64,000 bases of DNA from Ilex aquifolium. Taxonomy: Eukaryota > Streptophyta > Magnoliopsida > Aquifoliales > Aquifoliaceae. Positions 12,301-24,300 of this stretch are shown here, in pieces (position 1 is the stretch's first letter; each line of letters starts with the position of its first letter). Below the pieces are notes generated by a model. That model did no database searches, was not told the origin of the DNA, and was given only the letters and a program-made list of their open reading frames with translations. The translations under genes and the position numbers were made by a program. The stretch spans positions 18,945,089 through 19,009,088 of the forward strand of contig OX637405.1 of NCBI GenBank assembly GCA_951799425.1. The letters run 5' to 3'.

Positions 12301-15300
12301 AACATGCACGTATATTTTTCATTCTACTAATCAACATGATCAAAGATGTTTTTAGGAACTCTCTATTATAGAGTAATAGAACTACAAAGCTAACATAAAA
12401 TGAAGTTATCTCAATTCAATTAACTCAACTTGACAATGTCTGGTCCTAACATGAGTTGGTTGTATAAATCCTATTTTGCCTGTGTTCTATTAGGGTGCGT
12501 TTGGATAACCGATAAGGATAGGAAGGGATAAGACTTTTTGTTTCCTAACCCATCCCACCCAAACCCAATCAGCCACTTAATTGGATGGGTTATGTTTGCT
12601 ATCCAATCCAAACCATTGTTTGGCAATGAACAAATCAATTTCGTTGGCCCACATACATTGACCTTTGATTTTGTATAAGTTTACCATTCTAACCATTCAC
12701 CAACGTTAATTTCAAAGAGATGAGAAACAAAACAAAACGGATCTGTCTTGACCATAACCAGGCGAAGAGAGAGAGATCTACAGAGTGGTTGCGGGAGAGC
12801 AAGAGACAGATCTGGACTCTGTCATCTTCTTCGTGGTGGGTTAGAGACTCTAATTAAGAAGAAATTTTTTGAAAAAAAAACTCTACACCCAATAACCAAA
12901 TCCTCCTCTCTGCTTTTGTTTATGGCCTAGTAAGAAATTTCACAAAAAAATGTTTGTTGATGGGTTATGGCTTCTGGTTCAACAACTCAAAGAAATTTAA
13001 AAAAAAAATTAAATCTGCCATAGGTTTGGAGAGAACATACCTCAACACCCAGGTTGTTCTCTCCAGTTGCTTTCACGTTGATGAATAGTGGAATGGAGGC
13101 TGGTGTATTGAAGAGGATAAGAAGACATAGTAAGGGTACAGTCGAGTCTGATCTTCCTGTCATCCACAGTGGACTTCCTCTGGTTTGGAGAAAGCAAGGG
13201 CAAGTGATTCAGGGTTGGTAAAGAAGGGGTATTATAGTAATTAGGCAATATATCCCATTGGCTAGGTTTGTAACCCATGGGGGAGGTGGGTTACATTTAA
13301 TCCGTAGCACCCGGGTCAAGGTTTGACCCGGGATTTATATCCTCCCTCAATTTTTACTTCCTAAACAAGGGTTTTTTGGGACCCATGGCTTTATTAGCCT
13401 ATCCATATGGGTGTTAACCCACTTTAACCTACTACGCAAACACACCCTTAAGGGTTATACTTTTTGTTAACCATAAGCTCATATATTTTTCTTTTCTATT
13501 TTATTTTAAGTTAATTTTTGTTTTCCTTTATCCTTTAGTGTACTGTCTATGGCTATCATATTACTCTTTCTCACTGATACCGCAGTGGGCCATCTGTAAA
13601 CATCTCCAAACTACCAAAGTAGATTCTTCCTTAATTTATCATATATATTTGCTACTTCTACTTTTTTCCAGATACTCATTTCTAATTCTACCCTTCCTAG
13701 TTTTACCATGCATTCATCTTAACCTTCTCATTTTTGCCATGCTCGTTGTTTTTTAGTTTCCCAAAAATCAGTACCATAAAGCATAGCCGGTCTTTTGACC
13801 ATTATATGGAACTTTCCTTTTAGCCTAAAGGGTATGCGTCTATTAGACAATGCCACTCTTAAGGAGTATGCATCTATCAGACAATACCACTGATGTATTC
13901 CTCCATTTAGTCATCCTGACATTGCTCTCACTAAAGTCACCATATTATCGTACATATCCTTATTCACATCCATATACCTACCATAGTTGTTAGTATCGTA
14001 CGATACGCGATACGTATCGTACGATACGTCACGATACGGAGCTAAAACGATACGGATCGTAGGTCTGTATCGTTTTTGCGTTGTATCGTCCGATACACGA
14101 TACGTTTTTACGATACGATATGTATCGGTACGATACGAACGATACGCGCAAATGTGTTGTTTTTTTTTTTTTTTAAATGTAACGAAGTCGTTTTGGCTAA
14201 ATAACAGACTGATTTTTTAATCCCTCCCACTGAAAACGACGTCGTTTTAGAGCTAGGGTTTACAAAAAAAAATTAAAATCCCTCTTTTCCTCTCTCTCTC
14301 CATTCGTTGTCTTCCTCGGTGTCTTCAGACCTCACGATCGACGACTTCAGACCTCACGATCGACGAAGACGAAGACGAAGAAGCAAAACACTTCAGCCTT
14401 CGACCCAAAACGACAGCAGCCTTCGTTGTCTTCAGACCTCACGACCGACGAAGATCCCTCTGTTCTCTGTCTTCTCTCTGTGCTCTCTGTTCTTCGTCGA
14501 AGCAGCCAAGCCATCGAAGCAGCCCTCGATCTGCCTTCTTCTTCCTCCTCCAGCCTACTCCAGCAGTCCAGCTAAACCTGTGCAAGTGTAAGATAATTTT
14601 CTGTTAATTTATTTACAAAGCCAAATAATTTATTTACAAAGCAGTCCAGCAGTCCAAGATTAGAAGTCTATTTGGTGTTTGAAGTTTGAATTAGTGAACT
14701 ATGGTTGTGAACTTTGCATTATAATATTAGTGAATTAATGAAATGCTATGTTTTTATGAGTGTATGATTTTTTTTCAAAGGTATATATATTTTTTTATTA
14801 TTTATTTAAAATTATACTGTATCTTACAATACACGATACGATACACTATTTTTAATTTACGATACGCCTTCCGATACACGATTTGATAACTATGATACCT
14901 ACTAATAACTTTTTTGTTCTTTAGAACCTTTCCTACTATATCTCTAGGGGCTGTAGCATATTCCTTCTCCAAGTCTATAAAAATCATATATAGATCCTTA
15001 TTTTTCTCTCTATACCTTTCCATTAGTCTTCGAAGTAAGTATATAGTTTCCATTGTTATTGATCTACTAAGCCAGTCTTCCTAACTGTAATATATTGGTA
15101 CTAAAATAATCTTCCTTCACTCATCGAGTATTTTCTTAGGTATTAAAACTTTACTAAATATTCTAGTTAACCATAGTACCCCAATCCCAATAGGTATACA
15201 TCACGCCCTAAAGCTTTCCGTGTTTTTATTTTCTTTAATACCTCCTTTACCTTAACGTTTAGTTCTATTGGAAAATATGTTTTCTTTAATCTCCTATTGA

Positions 15301-18300
15301 TGTCTATATTCCTCAATATCTGGCTCCCTATGTGATTTTCATTTAGTAACTCTTCAAAGTAATGCTTGTATTTTTCTTTGATTCTCTCGTTTGTTCCAAA
15401 ACCCTATAGTCTTCACTCTTAATACATTTTTATAGTTCAAATCTCTAGTTTTTCTCTCATAATTAACAAGTTCATTAGAGTAAAGATCATCATATGCTCG
15501 GTACTTAGCTTGTCCTACCCTTTCTTTTCACTTCTTTATTTGCAAGTTTGTAACTTTAAAATATTTCACCATTTTTTAGTTTTTTGCCATGTTTTATAAA
15601 TCTTTGTTGCTTTTGGTGCAGAGGACCTCTGCAGTCCATCATCAAGTTTCTCTCGCTAATGTTCAATTATATTTGATTCTCTAAGAACTCTATAGATACA
15701 TCTTTTATATGTTCTACTATTGTATTCCACATTACATTTGTTTCATCTTCTAAATTTCACATTGCTTCTTTTAGTATTTTGATATTAAACAAGTCTATCT
15801 TTTCACCTTTCAAATTTTACCATGTAGTTCTTGGATTTTAGTCTCTTTCTTATATCTTAACTTGTTTTTGATAAATACATTATACATCTAGTCCCTTTAT
15901 CCTATGTTGGGTGGTTAATCTTTCTCTTGGAATGGTCTTACACAATGTTATTTAGATCATGAGTTGATTTGGTACATGGTGTGGGTACGCGTACACGACA
16001 CGATACTTTCTTAGGTACGCAGTATGCTGTCCGTAGGCGTAGCTGATACAGTGTTTTCGGTCCCAATTTGATTTGGAACCCTTATGTAAATCACTGTCAC
16101 TACTATATGATATTATATATATATAATAGTAATAACCCGTGCCTGAAGGCACTAAATAACTCAAAAAACCTCGAGCATCAGTCATGCAATATAAATATTT
16201 TCAAACAATATTTTATTTTTTATTATTTCTTTAGTTACACAATTCAAAATCAATTTGAAAACACTATTTTCTAAAAAAATTTGACAAAACTTCTCTAAAA
16301 ACACGACCTCTAAAAATATCAACATTTACACAATTTATATATTTAATCATTATACCTAAAAAATATTTTTTTTTTTGGGTAGAAGTCGATATTGGCGTGT
16401 TTGTGTTGGCGGGTGCGTAGTGCCAGAGAGAGAGACTTATATGAGAGATGAGATAAACTTATGAAAGATAAGAATATGATACAGAGAGAGATTAGATTTT
16501 TAAGGGGTATTAGATGTATTTTGTTATTATTAGATATATATAGCCATCCAGACAAAACTCTCCAACTCCTGTTACTTTATTATTATATACGTTTAGGATA
16601 GAGTGAGTGTGTGTGTGTGTGCAAGTATGAAATAGATAGAAAGATAGAGTTATATAAGAGATGAGAGTGTGTGTTTAAAATGTGTGAGAGATAGGAAAGA
16701 GAGAGATATAAAAGGAATGAAAATCCAATTAAGATCATATATATATATATGATGGTTTAAGTGAACAGGAAATATTGAATAAAATTCATCACATGTCTAT
16801 GGTTATTAACAGCTATGTCAGTAACCTTGATAGCCCTGAACCTGATTTAGTTGACTTAGTCACCTCAGGATTCACAGGTGTTTTGAGAAGTTGGTGGGAT
16901 AATTATCTTACCCAAGATTCGAAAGATGAAATTAGACATGCTGTAGTTCTTGATGATGAGGGAATCCCAGTCTTTGACGAAAGGATTGGTAGAGCAAAGC
17001 CTGATGGTCTTAATACCCTTATCTTCACCATAATTAAACATTGTGTTGGAACACCAAGTAATATTGAAGTCAGGATCCATGATCAGCTTAGCAACCTTAG
17101 GTGCCCAACACTTAGTGATTTCAGATGGTACAAAAATGTCTTTGTGTCACAAGTTATGCTTCGCCCAGATTGTAATAAATCATTCTGGAAAGAAAAATTT
17201 GTAAATAGTTTACCAAATCTGTTTGCCCATAAGATTAGAGAAGCCCTTAGTAAGGACACAGGGATCATAGAGTATGACTCCCTAATTTATGGTCAGCTTG
17301 TCAGTACCATTCAAAAGGAAGGTCTTAGAATGTGTATTGATATGAAACTTAGTAAACAATTACAAAATGATAAGAAAAAGGCTAAATATGAAATGAGAAA
17401 TTTTTGTGAACAATATGGTCTCCCTCCAGTAGCACCATCAACCAGCAGAAAACATAAACCCCATAAAATTTCTAAGCCTTATTCTAAAAGCAAATCTCAC
17501 TACAAACGTAGTAAGAAAACATTCTCCAAACCTGATTTTTATAAAAAATCTGGCAGAAAACCCTATAAATCTTCTAAATCTAAGACTTATAAGAAAAACT
17601 TAAAAGGAACAAAGGGTAAAGGTAAAGCCCAAGATGATATTAAATGTTTTAACTGCGGTAAAACAGGCCACATTAGTCCAGACTGCCCAGTTAAAAAACA
17701 AGTTAAAAAGTTAAATTTAGCTGAAAATGAAGAAGAAGAAATTCTCAGAGTTTTTAAACTAAACAACCAACAGAATGAAGAAGAGAGTCCAGTCTCCACT
17801 AGTAGTCCTGAGAGTTCTTCAGATTATCAGCCAGATTCAAGTGTTAGTAAAATGGGAATAGGAAACAAGGACTGTTGTTTACTAGGAACATATGCAGATG
17901 AGAAGTAGGTAATCTGATCTTGAAGATCAGCTGGAAAGATTTCAAGAATGGGGCCGTGAACCTGCCACCACCTTACAAACCAGGAAGGAATCTGGCTTTT
18001 GAAATCTTTATCAAACTGAATGAACCAGGAGTGAGTTAAGGACTCATCCTGATAGAGCATAAGCTTAGACCATGACTCAATGTAATCATAGTAACTAAAC
18101 TTTTTATTATATCTTTGAAGATCTCGGAGCAATGAAGGGTGAGATCCCCATTCTTTGAGAGATATAATATTCTTGATGAACAGAGAATGGTAAATAGTTT
18201 TACTCGGGTCATTCTTATCAGGTATGGGCTTGATAAAAATAGACTTAGGGGTCGTTTGGTAACGTTTTTGTTTTTGCGTCTTCAAAAAACCAAAAACAGA

Positions 18301-21300
18301 GACAATTTTTTGTCTTTGTTTTGTGGTAAACGCTAAAACAGAAAACATGTTTGGTAGTCATTTTTGTCTATCAAATTATGAGAAAAAAAACAGAAAACAT
18401 GTTTGGTAACTATTTCATGAAAAATGATTTACAATCATGTATTAAAGACCTTCAACAAAGCATCAATCAACACTTTTTTTTTTTTTTTGGAAAAGAGAAA
18501 ATTTATTTCATCAATCAATGAATTACAAGAAGCAAAGGAATTCAAAGAACTCTAATTACAAAGAGGTGGCTTTAATCCTTCGTCATCAGGACTGATAACT
18601 TCCATTACTTTGTCAGCAAATATCTTGTTCACGGACACATAAGCTTGCACAGGGATCTATCAAAGCAGCCACCAAGCTCTGGTTTCTGCAAAATCTCATT
18701 GTACTCACTTGAATACACAGATTTTTTGGGAAGTTTAAAGGGTGTTGTTGAAGGTTGGGCATTGGAGGACTCTTGGGTTTTCTTTTGTGCAAGCTTCTCA
18801 TTCTACGGTTCAGTGGATTGTACTGCTTTAATCGGCAATAGCCGAAGAGGGATTTTCTTTGAGGTGTGTGAGAATGAGTATATGTATGAGAAGGTGCTCT
18901 GTGAGAAGGTTGCAGAGGAAGCCATGAGAGTGGGTTTGGAGTTTGTACGATTAGGGTCTTACAAATGAAATCTACATACAAATGTAACAGATCTATGTAT
19001 ATTGTGGTGAAAAAAATACAGATAAAACAAAAAAAAATAGGATTAGGTTCTGTGATGTACAAATCTAAGTAGATCTAAGCATATATATATACAGATCTAT
19101 GTATATATATACATATATCTATACAAGATCGTTTTCGTCTGTCGATCTATGTATATATATACATATATCTTACCTTCTTCGTCTTCAGATTCTTCGAGAT
19201 CGTTTTCGTCTGTCGATCTGTGAGCCTTCTTCGTCTTCGTCGATCTATGGTGGAAGAGAGAGAGTTGCTGAGAGAGCTCCGGAGTAGAGAGACGTGTTGA
19301 GAGAGACAAGAGGAGAGAGTCTCGCTCTTACCTTCAGAGAAGAGAGAGAGTGGCTGAAACAAGAGTGGGTTGCGAAGGACTGATATGTGAGGATGAAAAT
19401 GACAAAATAACCCATATTTATACTCTCTCATATGAAGTGGGATTTTGTGGCTAACAAAATTCGAAGGTGAGACCTCATTTAAATTGAAATGCGTGTTTTG
19501 TGTTTCGCGTGTTTCCTGGAACAAAAAATTTTTGTTCTCATTTTTTTGTCTTTGTCTCCAAAACAACTAATATAAAACAAAAACAAAAACAGTACCCAAA
19601 CATGTTTTTGTTTTTATTTTTGACAAAAATTGAAAACAAAAACACAAAACACAAGACAGAAACACTTACCAAACATCCCCTTAGTAAAGAAAAGAATATC
19701 TTGGTAGAATTCAAATGATTTTTCTGGATTGGATGGGATAAAGGTCAATCCTTCTCCAAGATAAGCATCAACCACATCTTTTGGGTTGCTAAGGTGAGCA
19801 TGGGCTGACTCAATAGCAAACACAATATGGGCTGGGCTTTTGTCAATGTATTCCGTTTTTGGGCCTTTTGGGGTTGGTCCATAACGGTAATATGGGTTGA
19901 CTAGGAGGTCAGTTAAGTTTTTTATCTATGTCCAATACCAGTACTCTTGAGCCCTGTCCCCAAAAACAGCTTCAAGATAATGAACAATCTGATACTGAAA
20001 CATCAACCAGGACATTTTCTCAGCGGATACCAGTAACCTCCATCTCTACTATGGAAAATTCTGGTTTAACGAAGCTGCCGTCGCAAGATGGGTGTCCACA
20101 AACTGAAAATCAAATTAATTCTGTTAATAAAATTAATTTACAAAAATGGTATTCTCAAGTAAGAATTATTATTAATAATGATTTTATACTTGACACTATT
20201 GCCCTTATTGATACAGGTGCAGATGTAAACTGTATTCAAGAAGGAATTATTCCCACTAAATATTATGAAAAAACATTTGAAAGATTAAGTTCTGCTAATG
20301 GCAGTAAAATGAATGTTGCTGACAGACGGGACTAGTGGGTCCTGCTGTTGTTTGGGAATCCACTTTCGGTGGAAAAGTATATGTAGAATGCTTTTACCAA
20401 GGGGAAAAGCAGACTGATGGGAATCTATCGGCTACTTTACTAGGGGAAAGTGCCGGGTAAATCTTGTGATATCTTATCGTTACATGTGACAGACAACTTT
20501 TCTATCTCTTGTGGAGACAGTAGTGATTGAAGCTACCACAAGTAAAGGTAAGCATCACGGGGTGGTGATATCTGCTTCATCAAGGTCATCATAACCGGCA
20601 TATGGGTCCTGGGCATCCTGGAAAGGGTCCATGGATGGATTGACGGATCCTGCAGAAGAGGCTGGTGATGAAGAACTTTGACTAGTAGCTTGCTGAATTA
20701 GTTCCTGAGCTAACTTGAGGAGCTCAGATGCTGACGGCTTAAACGGCTTACTGGAGTCCTTCGATAATGTTTGTTTCAAAACATCATTTATCTTAGTAAA
20801 AGATATGACTGACAAAGTTATTCTTGGATTACCTTTCATCTATTTGTTGTATCCTTTTACCACAAACATTGAAGGTTTATCCACTAACCCTTTAGGGCAA
20901 TCTGTAACATTTAAGTTTATTCTTAAACCTGAAGTTAAAGAATTAAAACAACTTAAAAATGAATCAATTTCTAAGTACCTCAGAATAATTAATCAAAAAA
21001 TCCATCTAGTGAAATTTCTCAAAGAAGAAATTAAACACAAAAGAATTCAAGACCAGTTAACCAATCCAATCTTAATTGAAAAAATTAATCAATTTCAGAA
21101 AAAGATTGAAGAAGAAGTTTGCTCTAACCTTCCTACAGCCTTCTGGCATAGGAAAAAGTATAGTGTAAAACTTTCTTATATATATATATTGGCAGAGCTA
21201 CACAGGGGTGAGGATGGGCATGGGCTCACCCTCAATTTTTTTTTTAAAAATATGATATGATATGTATATTTATATTTATATATTCGAAAAATTATACACA

Positions 21301-24300
21301 TTTTTTTACTTGTGCTCACTTTATAATTTTCTTATTTCAATTATTTAGTTTTGTTTATTATAATAAGGCTTTCTTCAGATGACTTTCATTTTATTATGAA
21401 TTTTTGTAAGTGAAAGTTCTTTCAATTGATCTTTATTTGACTTTTTTTTCTACTAAAAATTGTCTTTTATTTTTATTCGAGTATTGATTATAGTTTTTAT
21501 TATGTGCCAATCGATTTTTATTTTATTAATATGTTTACCTTTTAAATTTTAGTTTAATAGTTTTACTATGCTAATATTTTAGTGATAATGTTTAGAACAT
21601 CGTTTATTGAATATATTTAATAGATTGTTAGTAAATAACTAATATTTTTTAATATAAAAATGACAATTAACTTCATTTTTTACGATGGTGATAATTAGTC
21701 AATTTTTTATACATATACAATATACATTATTTTTTTGGCCTTTTTATGTTAAATAGACTTCATGTATCAAATATGATATAATAAATATAAATATATTATA
21801 TAGTGTGATTGGTTAGGAGGAAAAAAATTAGAGTGTATAATTAAAGTACCCACTCTAAATAAAATTCTTGGCTCATGACATATGTTAATGAACCTATAAT
21901 TTGTTAGAAATAATTCTTATTATTAAAGTTTTAATGGGTATTAGATATATTTTGTTATTATTAGATATATATAACCGTCCAAGAGAGAGTTACATGAGAG
22001 ATGGAGGAGTGTGTATTTAAAACGTGTGAGAGATAGGAGAGAGAGTATGAGATGGAGGGAAAGAGAGTTGTATCAGTTAGTATGAGATTGAGAGAGAGAG
22101 TTAGATGAGAGATAGGAGTCTTAGAAAAAATTTTACATGAGGACTGTTGGATCAATAATTGTCAAGCGATCTGAGCCGCGAAAAGTTCAAGACAAACAAA
22201 ATTAGCTACTTTATTATATAGATATATATATATTTTGGGAGGGGGAGGGGGACTTGACCTCGGAAGGCAAAGCCATCACAAGATAAGGAGTACCATTAGA
22301 CCAATAATAGTACACAATAAATTCATAGTTAGTTACTATTTATTTTACATTTGTGCTCAACTTTTTATTATCTAAATTTTTTTATAATTATACTTTCCAT
22401 ATACACTTAGTTAGGTTAATATTTATTTTACGTCTGAGATATATATTTCAAAGCGAATCGATTTGGAGTTATTAGTACCATTTGGGGTGGGACATTTAGG
22501 TGATTTGGACTGCGAAAACCACCCTGTTGGGATCATTGTACCTAGATCGTGAGCCGTCAAGGTCAGCGATTTTTGGTAACCATGGTCTTACAGTACTTCC
22601 ATGGTCTACGTTCCACTCGTCTAGTTAAGAAAAAATCTATTTGACTTTTATATAACCTAGTTTTAAAAGTTATTAAATGTCCATCCCTCTTTTCAAATAT
22701 TTGCTATCATAAGATCATATGGAATAGCAAAATCTAAGATAGAATCTTCAACATCATTCCTATCTCTAAATCTGTGACCGTCCTGTCATATCCAATTCAA
22801 TTCTTTTCTATGTGGCTATTAAACTCTTCTATGTATACTCTCTTTCCTATAGGTATTGCTTTCATTGTCTCATCCATATCATCCCAAAATTGAGTTTTAA
22901 TGAGTTCATTATCTTATTTGATATGCATACACTAATAAAATTAATATAATATCCCCCATTACAAGTTCAGCTAAATATCATTCTATCTCCTTTCCTTAGA
23001 AAGGTTACTACTTCATGTTTAAGATGTGAATCCACTATTATTCCTACTTCATAGCTATGTCTAACTTTTCCAGCATAATAGAGTTTATATACTGTATTTT
23101 CTACTTTCTCTGCTTTAGTCCCTACCCACTTGGTTTCTTGTATGCATGCTATAGTAAATTTGTTTAATCATAGTTTCAACTAACTCCATTCTTTTACTTG
23201 TTAGTATTCTTATATTTCAAGTTGTTAACCTAAGTTTAGTATTATGAGAACTAACCTCTTTACCTGCACTCATCCAGACTCCAAGACTCCAGAGTAACGC
23301 AACGCAGGAACCCTTGCTCATTTTTCACTGAATTCGGGCAACTCAAATACTGTGTCCCTTTTCCATTTTTCGAAACGTCCGGGTGTAGCCACGCGCATCG
23401 CTTGAGGGGAATGCCCTAGTATATAAAATTGAGTTGGCTACTCAATATTTTTTTTTTTATGAATATAGTTTGAATTTTTATTCTTGAACAACATTTTCAG
23501 ATTTGTACATTCGTCAAAAGAAGTGGAGTCTGTAATCAGTTGTGTATAACATCTCTGGTTGCCAGGTAGTTTAGGGTGCTAGGTTTCTCTTTGTTTAGTG
23601 TGTCTTGGGTGCTACCCAAAAGTTGTGGACCTATTACAGTGGTGGAAAAGGGGTTATGGTAGGAATAAGGCTTGCAGGTTTGGGAGGTAACTAGCCTTTG
23701 TTTATGTTGGAATGTTCAATTAGAGTTAAATCGAAGATTTATTGAAGGTGTGGAGGCAACGATTCTAGACCTGAAGCAGAATTTTTCAAGACATAAGTTT
23801 AAATAGTTCTTGGGGAAGGCTCCCCCTCCATCCCCTTTTCTCCTCCTTTTTTCTCTTTGGAAGCTTTTGTTAAACTTTTCGGAGTTTTGGGGTTTAGTTG
23901 TTTGGAGCTTGGAGCTCCCATTCTGTTTAGTATAGGTCCCTTTTGTTTTGCTTTCTAGCTTAGATGTTTCTTTGTGTATGCTATGTGTTATGCATATTTA
24001 ACACCTGTGATTATACTTTTGTGTAGGAAAAATAAACCGACATGCTTAATTCTTTTCTATAAAGAACTACCTTGAGAGAAGCATGCTACAGGGCTTGTGT
24101 AATGTTTTTACTTGCAGGCTTCCTGACTAGTTTATAACATGGTTGAAATCTTTATTCTCTCGGTTGTCTATCTTGTTTGGGTAGGGAAGAAAATATAATT
24201 TCAGAACATTGACATTTCATCTCTCTCTCTCTCTCTCTCTGTGTAGCAAATGTTGTCTTTGGATCTGGATCACTAATTGGACGAATTTTTCCCTATCCTT

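Larger units (their letters stand above)
13451..15942 (-). pseudogene. LINE ORF2 fragment: connecting region, reverse transcriptase and C-terminus
   Basis: Minus-strand order: [11 protein letters not shown] and ERD.NPRTTW (15930-15830); ISERNL and [11 protein letters not shown] (about 15680-15520); [18 protein letters not shown] (about 15400-15340); KKILDEWRK (about 15130); the RT palm piece [20 protein letters not shown] plus [10 protein letters not shown] (15050-14930); then after the hAT element [17 protein letters not shown] (13965-13915) and [25 protein letters not shown] (about 13745-13675). The FADD-type catalytic box lies in a deleted part. Multiple stops and frameshifts are present. 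Similarity is to plant RTE-type LINEs. Confidence 0.72.
16126..22222 (-). mobile_element. Helitron-like element (minus strand) enclosing viral relics
   Basis: The left terminus shows ATAG followed by the hairpin segment CCCGTGCCTGAAGGCAC (16137-16153), as in the copies at 4016 and 41393. The right terminus TAGCTACTTTATTATATAGA is followed by T (22222/22223), matching a 5'-TC end preceded by A on the minus strand. Segments at 16505-16549 and 21936-21980 are near-identical direct repeats, as are parts of 16646-16710 and 21988-22050. The middle may therefore have been inserted into, or duplicated within, the Helitron. A single-element reading is an inference. Confidence 0.4.
15943..22581. mobile_element. 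6.6 kb composite insertion in the LINE, flanked by an 11-bp duplication
   Basis: ATGGTCTTACA occurs immediately left (15932-15942) and right (22582-22592) of this block. On the minus strand the LINE reads KYCKT to the right and [14 protein letters not shown] to the left, so the block interrupts one codon run. An 11-bp duplication would fit a Mutator-like or LINE-mediated insertion. No clear terminal inverted repeats are seen. Inside are Helitron-like ends, Caulimoviridae-like fragments, a PIF/Harbinger element and an AT-rich element. Confidence 0.6.
12415..23290 (-). mobile_element. RTE/L1-type LINE on the minus strand, broken by three nested insertions
   Basis: One non-LTR retrotransposon can be followed on the minus strand through four blocks: endonuclease (23290 to 22582), connecting region and reverse transcriptase (15942 to 14903), RT continuation and C-terminus (13973 to 13451), and a last tail (12489 to about 12415). 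Gaps between blocks are a 6.6 kb composite insert, a hAT-type element and a PIF/Harbinger element. Each is flanked by a target duplication, and the LINE reading resumes across each. The LINE has many stops and an internal deletion near 13883-13830, so it is dead. The LINE itself lies in intron 2 of the ELMO gene, antisense to it. Confidence 0.75.

Noticed and set aside
13994-14140. Palindromic GTATCG/CGATAC array considered as a CRISPR-like or recombination array
   Set aside because: There are no regular repeats and spacers, the host is eukaryotic, and the array lies inside a transposon with target duplications.
18613-19566. Several frames inside the PIF/Harbinger element
   Set aside because: They overlap on both strands, include TA-repeat-encoded tyrosine/isoleucine runs, and show no transposase motif.
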